Shown here piece after piece: positions 52,777 to 62,034 of a stretch of 64,000 nt of DNA. Where the stretch lies: NCBI RefSeq assembly GCF_000169095.1, contig NZ_AAVU01000003.1:62001-126000 (forward strand). Direction: 5' to 3'. The position numbers and the translations under genes were made by a program. Below the pieces are notes generated by a model. That model worked only from the letters and a program-made list of their open reading frames with translations. It was not told where the DNA came from and made no database searches. This DNA comes from Lyngbya sp. PCC 8106. GTDB taxonomy: Bacteria; Cyanobacteriota; Cyanobacteriia; Cyanobacteriales; Microcoleaceae. Each line of letters begins with the position of its first letter. The first letter of the stretch is position 1.

Positions 52777-52975
52777 GAAAACCTCTCCCCAAACTCCTCT
52801 CCTACGAGATTAAAATACCTCTCCCCTAACCCCTATCTATCCCCCCTTGATCCCCCCTTTGAAAGGGGGGTAAGGAGAGGGGAGTAAATAGAAAGGTTTT
52901 TATTAGGTTGGTGGGGGTAAATTTAATTAATAGCCTCCTCCTTTTAGGGGGAGGTTGGTGGGGGTAAGATCGTTT
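52777..52975. repeat. Cyanobacterial intergenic C/G-rich repeat cluster
   Basis: Successive CCTCTCCCC-type words, then a perfect palindrome CCCCCCTTTG/AAAGGGGGG at 52852-52870, and a second hairpin CCTCC.CCTTTTAGGGGGAGG near 52934. Such 'cccccttgatccccc' repeats are scattered through many filamentous cyanobacterial genomes. It also may end transcription of the upstream gene. Confidence 0.7.
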
Positions 52976-53008
52976 TGTATGATGTAAAAAACTAGGAAAT
53001 TTGGTCAA

Positions 53009-53404
53009 ATGGAAGATAATATTACTCTGCAAAACTGTAGTGAGAATGATGTAATCTCATTTGAGGATGAAACTTATAAACTTAGCAGTTTAAAACATAA
53101 AATTATTGCTGTTTTAACGGGATGGGTAGCTGAGAATTTTGTAGATGATTTAGAATCAAGAGGAGTTAAATGTGCTTCTATTAATAAGTCAGAAAGTCAA
53201 CTTGAATTTTCTAATGGAGAGTGGTTTAACGAAGGAAAAAAATGTGAAATTTTAAAACTCGGTTCAACGGGATGGAAAAAGGGAAAAGTCAGGTTAAAAG
53301 TTATTGTTGAGTTTTGTCCTGATGAACCCGAACTTTCTGAACCCGAGTCACCTTTAGATGATTTACGTCAGAAGTTAATGGAAAGTGAAACGCCGGATAA
53401 TTAA
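53009..53404 (+). CDS. KGK-domain protein
   Basis: 131 residues. 'WFNEGKKCEILKLGSTGWKK' and 'GKVRLKVIVEFCPDEPE' match the KGK family, a small cyanobacterial domain of unknown function. The tail is acidic and Pro/Glu-rich. The ORF follows the repeat cluster and precedes an HNH gene on the same strand. Confidence 0.75.
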   Translation: MEDNITLQNCSENDVISFEDETYKLSSLKHKIIAVLTGWVAENFVDDLESRGVKCASINKSESQLEFSNGEWFNEGKKCEILKLGSTGWKKGKVRLKVIVEFCPDEPELSEPESPLDDLRQKLMESETPDN

Positions 53405-53468
53405 TTCGATGAAAAGTAGGGGTGTATGGCATACATCCCCAGGCATTTGTATTTTAGGAAAATAAAAA

Positions 53469-53717
53469 ATGAATGAAAAAACACCCAGAATCATGATTCC
53501 ACAAACAGTCAGAAAATATGTTTTTGAACGGGATAGTTATTGTTGTCAAAGTTGTCAAAAAACAAACTTAGAAACAGAATTAACGATTGATCATATTATT
53601 CCCTTAGCCAAAGGTGGAAGCAATGATATCAGCAACCTACAAACCCTTTGTCGAAGCTGTAACCTCAAAAAGAGACATTATCTAGATCCTCGGTTCCAGC
53701 GTCGTTATACAGACTAA
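53469..53717 (+). CDS. Small HNH endonuclease
   Basis: 82 residues. 'VFERDSYCCQSCQKT' (first CxxC), 'LTIDHIIPLAKGGSNDISNL' (the DH and N of HNH) and 'LCRSCNLKKR' (second CxxC) make a complete minimal HNH nuclease domain. Such proteins are usually intron-, phage- or defence-related. Here it is stand-alone. Substrate unknown. Confidence 0.9.
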   Translation: MNEKTPRIMIPQTVRKYVFERDSYCCQSCQKTNLETELTIDHIIPLAKGGSNDISNLQTLCRSCNLKKRHYLDPRFQRRYTD

Positions 53718-53801
53718 CCCCAATGTTGAGAAAATTGTGCGATATTGAAGTGAGTAAAATTATCTTGTACACTACTAAATCGCTGATTGGATGGAGAGAA
53801 A

Positions 53802-54014
53802 ATGAAAATACGTCGCCAGCAATTACATAATTTAGTTGACCAAATGCCGAAAGATGAGTTAGAACGGGCTTGGGAACTCCTGACCACGTTATATTATGAT
53901 GCTTATATGCTAAAAGCGATTCAATATGCTCAAAGAACCTTAAAACCGGGGGACTCTTTCACCACCGAGGAAGCAATGCGAGTGCTTTCTAATGATTATA
54001 TGATGAAACTTTAA
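53802..54014 (+). CDS. Antitoxin-like small protein
   Basis: 70 residues from the ATG at 53802, preceded by GGAGAGAA. 'LHNLVDQMPKDELERAWELL' is the pattern of small helical proteins found beside RelE/ParE-type toxins in cyanobacteria. The toxin-like gene starts about 70 bp downstream. Antitoxin function is inferred from size and pairing. Confidence 0.65.
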   Translation: MKIRRQQLHNLVDQMPKDELERAWELLTTLYYDAYMLKAIQYAQRTLKPGDSFTTEEAMRVLSNDYMMKL

Positions 54015-54015
54015 G

Positions 54016-54039
54016 CAATAATATTATCAATAATATTAT
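54016..54039. repeat. Tandem 12-bp repeat between antitoxin- and toxin-like genes
   Basis: CAATAATATTAT occurs at 54016-54027 and again at 54028-54039. Each contains the palindrome ATAATATTAT. It might be an operator or simply an A/T-rich duplication. Confidence 0.6.
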
Positions 54040-54085
54040 CAAATCAAACTTTAATCGATTTATTTGTACGACTGCTGAATTTTTT

Positions 54086-54343
54086 GTGAACCTTGACGTG
54101 CGTTATGCTCGATCTTTCTTGAGAGACTTAATCAGTTTAGAACCCATAGTTTATAAACGGGTGTATGATTTTGTCTTTGTTCAATTCCAGCAACTGGATA
54201 ACTTATACAACTTACCCGAACTGCATTCGTTGGACTCCAGCCGGATTTTTTATCGCTTTACTCTTGATGATTATTTTATTGGTATCGAGGTAACGGGTCA
54301 AATTGTTAAGTTTATCCGAATTTTACCGAAACCTGAAATTTAA
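54086..54343 (+). CDS. RelE/ParE-type toxin-like protein
   Basis: 85 residues from a GTG at 54086. 'VRYARSFLRDLISLEPIVYK', 'LPELHSLDSSRIFYRFTLDD' and 'YFIGIEVTGQIVKFIRILP' fit the RelE/ParE fold, including the 'R-x-x-Y-R-I/F' core and final strand. It is paired with the small upstream gene. mRNA cleavage versus gyrase inhibition cannot be told. Confidence 0.7.
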   Translation: MNLDVRYARSFLRDLISLEPIVYKRVYDFVFVQFQQLDNLYNLPELHSLDSSRIFYRFTLDDYFIGIEVTGQIVKFIRILPKPEI

Positions 54344-54607
54344 TAGTGTTGTGAAGTCTTCAACTCATCTGATCTTTTGTCTAGGATTGATGTGAATAAG
54401 CGATAAAATCTTTAGATTTGGTAAATGAGACACCTTCCTCCTCCAAGACTAATGCTAAATTAAGGGCGGTTGTGAGAGTAGACTTGCTCTAGCTGACCAC
54501 AACCTAACGTGATCTGGAAAAATTGGGCGCTCTGCTCCAGCTTTTCTGGTTAACGGCAGTTTGAGCGAATTCTGCATTAGCTTTTGTAATTAGCGGAAGA
54601 CGATACT

Positions 54608-56197
54608 ATGGATGCCTCAGCACTTTGGCAACGCTACCAAGATTGGTTATATTATCACGAAGGCTTGGGGTTATACCTCGATGTGAGTCGCGTGCGCTTC
54701 GATGATTCCTTTTGTACGTCGATGAAGCCGAAATTTGACAAAGCGTTCAAAGACATGGAAGCCTTAGAAGGCGGAGCGATCGTGAACCCCGATGAAAACC
54801 GGATGGTTGGTCATTACTGGTTAAGAGATCCAGAAATTGCTCCGACACCCGAAATCAAACAAGAAATTGTTAGTACCCTCGAAAAAATAGAAGCCTTTGC
54901 GAAAAAGGTTCACACCTGTCAGGTGAAACCCCCAGGTGCGCCCAAATTTACCGACTTACTCTCCATTGGTATTGGTGGCTCGGCACTCGGGCCGCAATTT
55001 GTCGCACAAGCCTTGACACCAGACTCTCCCCCCCTCAAAATTCATTTTATTGACAATACTGACCCGGATGGCATTGATCGAGTGTTGGGTGAGTTAAAAG
55101 ATAGACTCAGTAGCACTTTAACTCTGGTGATTTCTAAGTCGGGCGGCACTCCCGAACCCAGTAACGGGATGAAAGAAGCCAAACACGCCTATGAAACTCA
55201 AGGCTTAGATTTTAGCAAACACGCGATCGCGACAACTGGAGTCGGCAGCCAACTCGATCAACTCGCCAAGTCAGAAGGTTGGATCGATACCTTTCCGATG
55301 GCAGACTGGGTGGGGGGACGAACTTCGGAACTCTCGGCCGTCGGCTTGTTACCTGCGGCATTGCAAGGGATTGATGTTCGCGCCATGCTAGAAGGGGCGA
55401 AGGTCATGGATGCGGCGACTCGTAAACCTGACTGGAAAACCAATCCCTCGGCGTTACTGGCTCTGAGTTGGTACTATGTGGGCAACGGTAAGGGCGAAAA
55501 AGACATGGTTGTACTGCCCTACAAAGACAGTTTGCAAGTGTTTAGCCGCTATCTACAACAGTTGGTGATGGAGTCTTTGGGGAAAGAAAAAGACCTCGAT
55601 GGCAATGTTGTTAACCAGGGGATCGCGGTTTACGGAAACAAGGGTTCGACGGATCAACACGCCTACGTCCAACAGTTGCGTGATGGAGTACCCAACTTTT
55701 TTGCGACTTTTATTGAGGTGTTGCAAGATCGTCTTGGGCCGTCCCCGGAAGTTGAACCGAATGTCACCGCAGGAGATTATCTCTCGGGATTTTTGCAAGG
55801 AACTCGACAAGCGTTGTATGAAAATCAGCGGGATTCGATTACAATTACAATCCCAGAGGTAACGCCTCGCCATGTGGGTGCGCTGATTGCTTTGTATGAA
55901 CGAGCGGTGAGTTTGTATGGGTTCTTGGTGAATATTAATGCTTATCATCAACCCGGAGTCGAAGCTGGAAAGAAAGCCGCAGCCACTGTCTTGAACTTGC
56001 AGCAAGAACTGTTGAAAGTGTTAAAAGCAGAAAAGGCTGGACTGTCTTTAGAGGCTTTGATGAACAAAGCAGGTGCTTCTGAAAATATCGAACAAGCCTA
56101 CAAGATTCTGCGACATCTCGCCGCCAATGATCGCGGTATTGTGTTACAAGGAAATCTGGCTCAACCTGCAAGTCTAAAGGTCAGCTACAAGGCTTAA
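54608..56197 (+). CDS. pgi: Glucose-6-phosphate isomerase
   Basis: 529 residues, cyanobacterial-type PGI, which interconverts glucose-6-P and fructose-6-P. Signatures: 'LLSIGIGGSALGPQFVAQAL', 'VISKSGGTPEPSNGMKEAKH', 'GGRTSELSAVGLLPAAL', 'NKGSTDQHAYVQQLRDG', with the active-site Glu/His/Lys regions in order. It stands alone and is followed by a hairpin terminator. Confidence 0.98.
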   Translation: MDASALWQRYQDWLYYHEGLGLYLDVSRVRFDDSFCTSMKPKFDKAFKDMEALEGGAIVNPDENRMVGHYWLRDPEIAPTPEIKQEIVSTLEKIEAFAKKVHTCQVKPPGAPKFTDLLSIGIGGSALGPQFVAQALTPDSPPLKIHFIDNTDPDGIDRVLGELKDRLSSTLTLVISKSGGTPEPSNGMKEAKHAYETQGLDFSKHAIATTGVGSQLDQLAKSEGWIDTFPMADWVGGRTSELSAVGLLPAALQGIDVRAMLEGAKVMDAATRKPDWKTNPSALLALSWYYVGNGKGEKDMVVLPYKDSLQVFSRYLQQLVMESLGKEKDLDGNVVNQGIAVYGNKGSTDQHAYVQQLRDGVPNFFATFIEVLQDRLGPSPEVEPNVTAGDYLSGFLQGTRQALYENQRDSITITIPEVTPRHVGALIALYERAVSLYGFLVNINAYHQPGVEAGKKAAATVLNLQQELLKVLKAEKAGLSLEALMNKAGASENIEQAYKILRHLAANDRGIVLQGNLAQPASLKVSYKA

Positions 56198-56221
56198 GTT
56201 CATTGAGTAAAAATAGACATT

Positions 56222-56266
56222 GTGAGTGGGGGATCAGAGAAATCAACCCCCTCACTCTACTTTCTT
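56222..56266 (+). terminator. Probable terminator of pgi
   Basis: GAGTGGGGG pairs with CCCCCTCACTC (one bulged T) around a loop of about 14 nt, followed by TACTTTCTT. The T-run is imperfect. Confidence 0.6.
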
Positions 56267-56416
56267 AATTGGATTTAACCCCAAGACAAGGTATAATTAA
56301 TAAGCTTAACAAATGTAAGCGATAACGTTTGCTTGTTTGATTTAGTCAAAAAAGGCTGAATTCAAAACGATCAACGCTAAGTCATATTTCCTATTTGAAT
56401 TTTCAGTCCCCGTCCT

Positions 56417-57064
56417 ATGCCCCTAACGATATTGGTTGTAGATGACGACTTCGGGACTCGTCTCTCGATTAGTGATTATCTTGAAATTTCAGGTTACACT
56501 GTGATTTCTGCTGAGAATGGTCAGGAAGCTCTTGAGTTGGTAGATAAACACAAACCTCACCTGATCGTCACCGATATTACTATGCCTGAGATGGACGGCT
56601 ATGATCTCGTTAAGCGTATCCGTTCTCGTCCAGCTTTTCGTCTGCTGCCTGTGATTTTTTTAACCGCTCATACCGCCATTCAATCCCGAATTCGGGGTTA
56701 TCAATTGGGTTGTGATAATTACTTACCCAAACCTTTTGAATTGGATGAATTGGGGGTAGTAATTCGGGCTTTATTAGAGCGATCACAATTGATCGAGTCA
56801 GAGTTGCGAAGTCGAGTGAGTGAGTCTCCGGTGGTGACAAATGGAGCAACTTCTACTTTCTCTCATGAGATTAGTTTAACTGAGCGAGAACAACAAGTTT
56901 TGGATCTCCTAACAGAAGGGCGCTCCAATGTAAAGATTGGCGAAAAACTGCATTTAAGTCCAAGAACAATTGAAAAATATGTCAGTAGTTTATTGAGAAA
57001 AACAGAGAGTAATAACCGAGCAGAATTGGTGCGATTTGCCCTGAAAAATCACTTGATTGATTAG
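56417..57064 (+). CDS. Ycf29-like response regulator with LuxR-type DNA-binding domain
   Basis: 215 residues. The receiver domain (about 4-122) has the phospho-Asp in 'HLIVTDITMPEMDGYDLV' and 'NYLPKPFELDEL'. The C-terminal LuxR/NarL-type HTH is 'LTEREQQVLDLLTEGRSNVK' then 'LHLSPRTIEKYVSSLLRKT'. The layout and the D-Y-L-P-K-P signature are like the Ycf29 regulators of cyanobacteria and red-algal plastids. No cognate kinase is adjacent. The regulated genes are unknown. Confidence 0.88.
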   Translation: MPLTILVVDDDFGTRLSISDYLEISGYTVISAENGQEALELVDKHKPHLIVTDITMPEMDGYDLVKRIRSRPAFRLLPVIFLTAHTAIQSRIRGYQLGCDNYLPKPFELDELGVVIRALLERSQLIESELRSRVSESPVVTNGATSTFSHEISLTEREQQVLDLLTEGRSNVKIGEKLHLSPRTIEKYVSSLLRKTESNNRAELVRFALKNHLID

Positions 57065-57082
57065 AAATGGGAGGGGGTTAAT

Positions 57083-57169
57083 TTAACGGATCAAACTAAA
57101 AAAAATAGCCGCCAGTACAATTAAACCTAAAAGAGCTAAGGGAACCCAAAAGCTAGAAAGTTCGATCAT
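57083..57169 (-). CDS. 28-residue single-helix membrane peptide
   Basis: ATG at 57169 on the minus strand and TAA at 57083 give 'MIELSSFWVPLALLGLIVLA' followed by 'AIFFSLIR': one hydrophobic helix with a basic end. The size and style resemble the tiny subunits of thylakoid complexes, but it does not match the PSI, PSII or cytochrome b6f small subunits I can recall. No clear ribosome-binding site. Plausible but unproven. Confidence 0.45.
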   Translation of the reverse strand: MIELSSFWVPLALLGLIVLAAIFFSLIR

Positions 57170-57232
57170 GGTTTTTGCAATCCGTCACTTCTCTTTTAAA
57201 ATATAAGGCAAAGGTAAACAGGAGAACCAACA

Positions 57233-59758
57233 ATGGATGTTCAAGAGTTGGTAACGTGGCTACAAGAACGAAGTGCTTTGAGCTTGCTCAAGCGAGAGAT
57301 TCTAGAGGCGATCGCTTCCCAACTCGAACACCGCAGGGTAGAAGCCCAAAAAGCGATCGTCACAGAAGCAAAATCGCCAGAGGGACTCTACATTCTGCAA
57401 TCAGGTCATCTCGAAGCCCAAAGCGCTCAGTTGCGTTCCTATGGCTTATTACCCGGATCTGCGATCAATCTTCAAGAACTTTTGCTCAATAAACCTGTTC
57501 GACAAACACTGGTCACTTTAAGTGAGTGTGAATTGTGGTTGATTAAAACAGAAACATTTAATCAATTGGTGAGTCAATATCCGGAAATTTCTCAGGCGTT
57601 TTCTCAGCAATTAGTTGAGGAAGTCGAGGCGTTATCTTCTCAACTGGTTTATGAACAGGAACGACTCCTGATTTTACAACCCTATTTAGTCCCGAAAGCG
57701 AGACGGGGAATTGTCGGAAGAAGTCGCTATGCGGTTCGACTGCGATCGCAAATTAAACAAGCTGCAAAAAACCGTCAGTCTGTGCTAATTTTTGGAGAAC
57801 CGGGACTCGAAAAAGATAATATTGCGGCGTTAATTCATTTTGGTTCATCAGAGCGGCGTAAACCTCTAATTAAAGTCGATTGTAGCACTTTACAAACCAG
57901 CGGTTCCGAATTATTGGGTCGGGTTGGCGGAAAACCCGGATTAATTGAAGCATTGGGCGAAGGAACCTTAATTTTTAATAATGTACATGATCTTCCCCCT
58001 GAACTTTTACCTGTAATTATTAACCTTGTAGCAACGAAAACCTACACTCCAGTGAGTCGTCAGGGAGAACCTCCTGGTTCGACTAAAACCTGTGAAGCTC
58101 AAATTATTATTGTCTCTGAAAAAGCCATATCAGAACTCAATTCTATTGTCGATAATCTGATTAAAGTTCCGCCGTTGCGGATTAGAAAAGCAGACTTAGA
58201 AGACTGGGTAAAATACTATAGTAGTTTGATTTGTCGAGCGAAAGGAGTGGAAAAAGTTCGCGTGACTCCCGAAGCTTTACGACGACTGCAAGCCTACGAT
58301 TTTCCTAATAATTTACGAGAACTTCGCAACTTGGTTGAACGGGCAATTATTCAGCTACAAGGAGGTTTAGAAATTACCGAAGAAATTATCTGGCCGTCGC
58401 AAACCAAGAAAAAACAATTTCGTCTAAACTTACTGAATACTTATCCCAGACTTCGCCATTTTCTTCGCAGTCCTTGGTGGCCGGATTGGATTAATTATGG
58501 TTTTACTTTAACTGCATTTGCTTTAATTATTGGAGTTTTATTTTTTGGCCCGCAAACCCGTTCAGAAAATTTTGCTTTAAATTTATTTTGGGCTTGGTGG
58601 TGGCCGATTGTTTTAATTCTCTTTCCATTTTTAGGGCGAGTTTGGTGTGCAGTTTGTCCGTTTATGATCTATGGAGAAGTCACCCAAAAATTATCGCTGT
58701 GGTTGTTTCCTCGCAAGCTAAAACGATGGCCAAGAGAGGCTGCTGAACACTGGGGCGGATGGTTTTTGTTTGGATTATTTGCTTTAATTTTACTCTGGGA
58801 AGAACTCTGGGATTTAACAAATACGGCTTATTTATCAGCTTGTTTACTGCTGTTAATTACGGCGGGAGCGATGATTTTCTCTGCTCTATTTGAACGGCGT
58901 TTTTGGTGTCGTTATCTCTGTCCGATTGGGGGCATGAATGGGATGTTTGCTAAACTTTCAATGACGGAATTGAGGGCGCAGCAAGGCACTTGTTCGGCAG
59001 AATGTACCACCTATCAATGTTACAAAGGAGGGCCAGAAAAAGGCGAAGGAATGGCAACTAATGGCTGTCCATTGTATTCTCATCCGGCTCAATTAGAAGA
59101 TAACCGAGACTGTGTTTTGTGTATGACTTGTCTTAAGGCTTGTCCTCATCGTTCGGTGGAGTTGAATTTACGTCCACCTGGAATTGAACTGTGGACAACT
59201 CATGTTTCTCGCAGTTATGAGGTGGCTTTATTATTTTTGATGTTGGGAGCGGTTTTTTTACATCATCTTCCTGAGTTACAAACACAGTTGAATTTACCTT
59301 GGAATTTACTTCAGCCTCAACCTCATTTATGGATATCGGTGATGGTTTTGAGTTTACCTATATTTATACCGCTTTTGGCTCATCTTTTCATCCAAGGAAT
59401 TCATCTGGTTTTTCTGAATTTTAAATCTCGCTCATTTGTGGAATTAGCTTATGGATATTTACCGTTGGTTTTAGCGGGGAATTTAGCCCATTATCTGCGG
59501 TTGGGATTATCAGAAGGGGGACGTATTCTCCCGGTGGCGTTGGCGACTTTTGGTTTAGATGGAGAGGGATTACCTGTATTAGTCGCTCATCCGGCTGTAA
59601 TTGGTTTTTTACAGGGAACAGTATTGATATTTGGTGAAATTACGGCTATCGTTTTAACGCAGAAAATTGCCCGTCAATCTTTTAAGTTTTTATTGCCTCA
59701 GCACCTAGCAATTGGAATTTTAACGGTGTGTTTATGGCAAGTGATTGTCGGATATTAA
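57233..59758 (+). CDS. CRP-like domain / degenerate sigma54-type AAA / membrane 4Fe-4S protein
   Basis: 841 residues. A cyclic-nucleotide-binding-type domain (about 15-130) is followed by a sigma54-activator-like AAA domain (about 160-390). Its Walker A is altered ('FGEPGLEKDN', 188-196), Walker B is 'TLIFNNVHDLPP' with Asn-Asn in place of Asp-Glu, and there is no GAFTGA loop. Next come several membrane helices and NapH/NosR-like cysteine motifs: 'GRVWCAVCPFM', 'RFWCRYLCPIGG' and the ferredoxin-type 'CVLCMTCLKACPHRSVEL'. Four or more C-terminal helices close it. Cyanobacteria lack sigma54, so it is probably a redox or nucleotide sensor, not an activator. Function unknown. Confidence 0.88.
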   Translation: MDVQELVTWLQERSALSLLKREILEAIASQLEHRRVEAQKAIVTEAKSPEGLYILQSGHLEAQSAQLRSYGLLPGSAINLQELLLNKPVRQTLVTLSECELWLIKTETFNQLVSQYPEISQAFSQQLVEEVEALSSQLVYEQERLLILQPYLVPKARRGIVGRSRYAVRLRSQIKQAAKNRQSVLIFGEPGLEKDNIAALIHFGSSERRKPLIKVDCSTLQTSGSELLGRVGGKPGLIEALGEGTLIFNNVHDLPPELLPVIINLVATKTYTPVSRQGEPPGSTKTCEAQIIIVSEKAISELNSIVDNLIKVPPLRIRKADLEDWVKYYSSLICRAKGVEKVRVTPEALRRLQAYDFPNNLRELRNLVERAIIQLQGGLEITEEIIWPSQTKKKQFRLNLLNTYPRLRHFLRSPWWPDWINYGFTLTAFALIIGVLFFGPQTRSENFALNLFWAWWWPIVLILFPFLGRVWCAVCPFMIYGEVTQKLSLWLFPRKLKRWPREAAEHWGGWFLFGLFALILLWEELWDLTNTAYLSACLLLLITAGAMIFSALFERRFWCRYLCPIGGMNGMFAKLSMTELRAQQGTCSAECTTYQCYKGGPEKGEGMATNGCPLYSHPAQLEDNRDCVLCMTCLKACPHRSVELNLRPPGIELWTTHVSRSYEVALLFLMLGAVFLHHLPELQTQLNLPWNLLQPQPHLWISVMVLSLPIFIPLLAHLFIQGIHLVFLNFKSRSFVELAYGYLPLVLAGNLAHYLRLGLSEGGRILPVALATFGLDGEGLPVLVAHPAVIGFLQGTVLIFGEITAIVLTQKIARQSFKFLLPQHLAIGILTVCLWQVIVGY

Positions 59759-59766
59759 CAGAGGTA

Positions 59767-62028
59767 TTAACTCAGTTTTGAGGTTTGAAAAATGGGAATT
59801 TCGACCTGAAAAGTTGTCCCTTTGCCCCATTCAGAAAAACACTGCAAATCCCCTTGATGCTTTTGAATAATACTATAACTAATAGATAACCCTAAACCGA
59901 TGCCTTGACCAACGGGTTTGGTTGTAAAAAAGGGATCAAACACTTTATTTTTTATTGTAGGGTCAATGCCTTTACCATTGTCTTGAATCTGAATTTGAAT
60001 CCGTGAATTTTGGGTTAAATATTGAGTGTGAATCGTTAAAATGGGTTCGGGTACATCAGACTCATTCAAAGCCTCAATTGCATTGGAAATTAGACTCAGA
60101 AAAACTTGATTGAGTTGACCTGCGTAGCATTCAATTTGGGGTAAATCATCATAGTCTTTAATCACTTTAATTTCGGGACGTTTTGCTGCGGATTTCAGTT
60201 TTCGTTGCAGCATCATTAATGTATTATCTATTCCAGCATGAAGGTCAACCCATTTCATTTCTGATTCATCGAGTCGAGAAAAATTGCGTAAAGAAATAAT
60301 AATCTTAGAAATGCGTTGCGTTCCGGTTTGCATTGAATGAAGAATTTGAGGTAAATCTTCTCTTAAAAATTCTAGTTCAATCTCTTCTATTTTAGTTTCA
60401 ATTGCTGAGGAAGGATGGGTCAACTCCTGTTGATAGAGTTGCAGTAAGTCGAGTAAATCTAGGGTATATTGATGGAGATGATAAATATTAGCATGAATAA
60501 AATTAACCGGATTATTAATTTCGTGGGCGACTCCTGCCACTAATTGTCCCAAACTTGACATTTTTTCAGTCTGAATGAGTTGGGCTTGAGTCTTTTTTAG
60601 TTGATGAAGTGTGTCTTCAAGTTCTAGATTTTTGTCTTTAATTTCTTGAGTTCGTTGTTCGACTCGTTGTTCTAATGTTGTATTGTAGTGTTCTAATTCT
60701 TCGTGAGATTGTTTTAAGTAGGCTGTCATTTGATTAAATGTACTCGCTAACGTTCCGACTTCATCTTGAGACTCAACTTTGGCTTTGACTTCAAAATTGC
60801 CTTCCATAATGCGAGTTGTTACATTGGTGAGTCTTTGAATCGGAAAAGCAATTGTTCTCCGCAGAAAACTAGCCATCACAATTGCTAAAATTAATGTGAT
60901 TATTCCCACCCCTAAGGCTTTCCACTGTCCCAAAATCAAGCTTTGATGTCCAGCACTTAATTCAGTTGTTAGTAGTCGTTGTTGCTCTGTTACAATGTTA
61001 TCAAGTAAGTCTAACATTTCGCTAGCAAGGGGTTCAACTTCGGTTTTAAAAAGGTAGAGATCTTCTCGATATCGTTCATTTTCTACCGCTTCAAATATTT
61101 TTTGTTTCAGGAAATTAAGTTGTTCTCTAGAGTCGGCAATGGATTGAAAGTTTTTCTGTTGATTTTCTGTGAACAAATCTTGATTGAGTTCTAAAACTTC
61201 CCAAGCGGTTTGATTATTGCGTTGTTGGGCAGAATACTCATACCGAAATGTCGAATTTGTAGTGGTAATATAACTTTGTAAAGCCGCAACCATTAATGTA
61301 AAAGAACTTTCAAACTCTGCCATTGAGAGAATCAGGTTTGTATTGGTTGTGGAAGTATATTGTTGTTGCTGCTCCTCTTGCATCTGATCAAGTTCTTGCA
61401 AAATACCACTAATCAATAATTTTCCTTCTTGTTCATACAAGCGCAAAGCAGGTTGATTGACTAAGACATTATCTTTTAAGATAAATAATTGTTCGGGTAA
61501 ACCTGACCAATCTTGATAAATTGTATGCAGTTCATTTAATTGTTTTTGATTTTCAACTGAAGAAGGTTGTTCAGCCAGAGCAATTAATTGGATTAAATCT
61601 TTTTCAAAATTTTGTCGGGATAGTTGATATTGATCGCGAAATTCCGATTTTCCTGTTGCTAAATATCCGTGTAAACTCGACAGCATTCTGAGCAAATTGG
61701 CTTGAGCGTTACCGGAACTCACAACAGTGGGAACTCGTAAAGATTCTGTCCGCTTGATACTGATTCTGGCTTGTGTACTGCCGAAATAGTTAAACCCTAC
61801 AATAGAAAAGGTTAAAATAACGAGAGTTCCAAAACCTATACTTAACTTTCGTTTGATACTCAGATTTTTTAAAGAATATATAAATAATTTGGGTGTGAAT
61901 GAAGATTGGGCTAACTGAGAATGATCATCAGAGGATTGATGGAAAAAAGTCTGTAAAAAATAATGTTTATATTTTGATAACATTGAGGATGATTTTTGCT
62001 TCGTCTTATTGGTTTTGGGTGCCCGCAT
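59767..62028 (-). CDS. Membrane sensor histidine kinase (periplasmic helical sensor, HAMP)
   Basis: About 753 residues from the ATG at 62028 (a TTG at 62034 is also in frame). A 60-residue N-terminal cytosolic segment leads to helix 1 ('IGFGTLVILTFSIVGFNYFG'). A long helical periplasmic domain (about 90-360), helix 2, HAMP and a coiled coil follow. HisKA has 'LGQLVAGVAHEINNPVNFIH', and the ATPase part has 'NGKGIDP' and 'GQGIGLGLSISYSI'. Its start directly follows the stop of the TRAP-type binding protein, so the two are cotranscribed. The binding protein may present its ligand to the kinase. Confidence 0.9.
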   Translation of the reverse strand: MRAPKTNKTKQKSSSMLSKYKHYFLQTFFHQSSDDHSQLAQSSFTPKLFIYSLKNLSIKRKLSIGFGTLVILTFSIVGFNYFGSTQARISIKRTESLRVPTVVSSGNAQANLLRMLSSLHGYLATGKSEFRDQYQLSRQNFEKDLIQLIALAEQPSSVENQKQLNELHTIYQDWSGLPEQLFILKDNVLVNQPALRLYEQEGKLLISGILQELDQMQEEQQQQYTSTTNTNLILSMAEFESSFTLMVAALQSYITTTNSTFRYEYSAQQRNNQTAWEVLELNQDLFTENQQKNFQSIADSREQLNFLKQKIFEAVENERYREDLYLFKTEVEPLASEMLDLLDNIVTEQQRLLTTELSAGHQSLILGQWKALGVGIITLILAIVMASFLRRTIAFPIQRLTNVTTRIMEGNFEVKAKVESQDEVGTLASTFNQMTAYLKQSHEELEHYNTTLEQRVEQRTQEIKDKNLELEDTLHQLKKTQAQLIQTEKMSSLGQLVAGVAHEINNPVNFIHANIYHLHQYTLDLLDLLQLYQQELTHPSSAIETKIEEIELEFLREDLPQILHSMQTGTQRISKIIISLRNFSRLDESEMKWVDLHAGIDNTLMMLQRKLKSAAKRPEIKVIKDYDDLPQIECYAGQLNQVFLSLISNAIEALNESDVPEPILTIHTQYLTQNSRIQIQIQDNGKGIDPTIKNKVFDPFFTTKPVGQGIGLGLSISYSIIQKHQGDLQCFSEWGKGTTFQVEIPIFQTSKLS

Positions 62029-62034
62029 AGCCAA

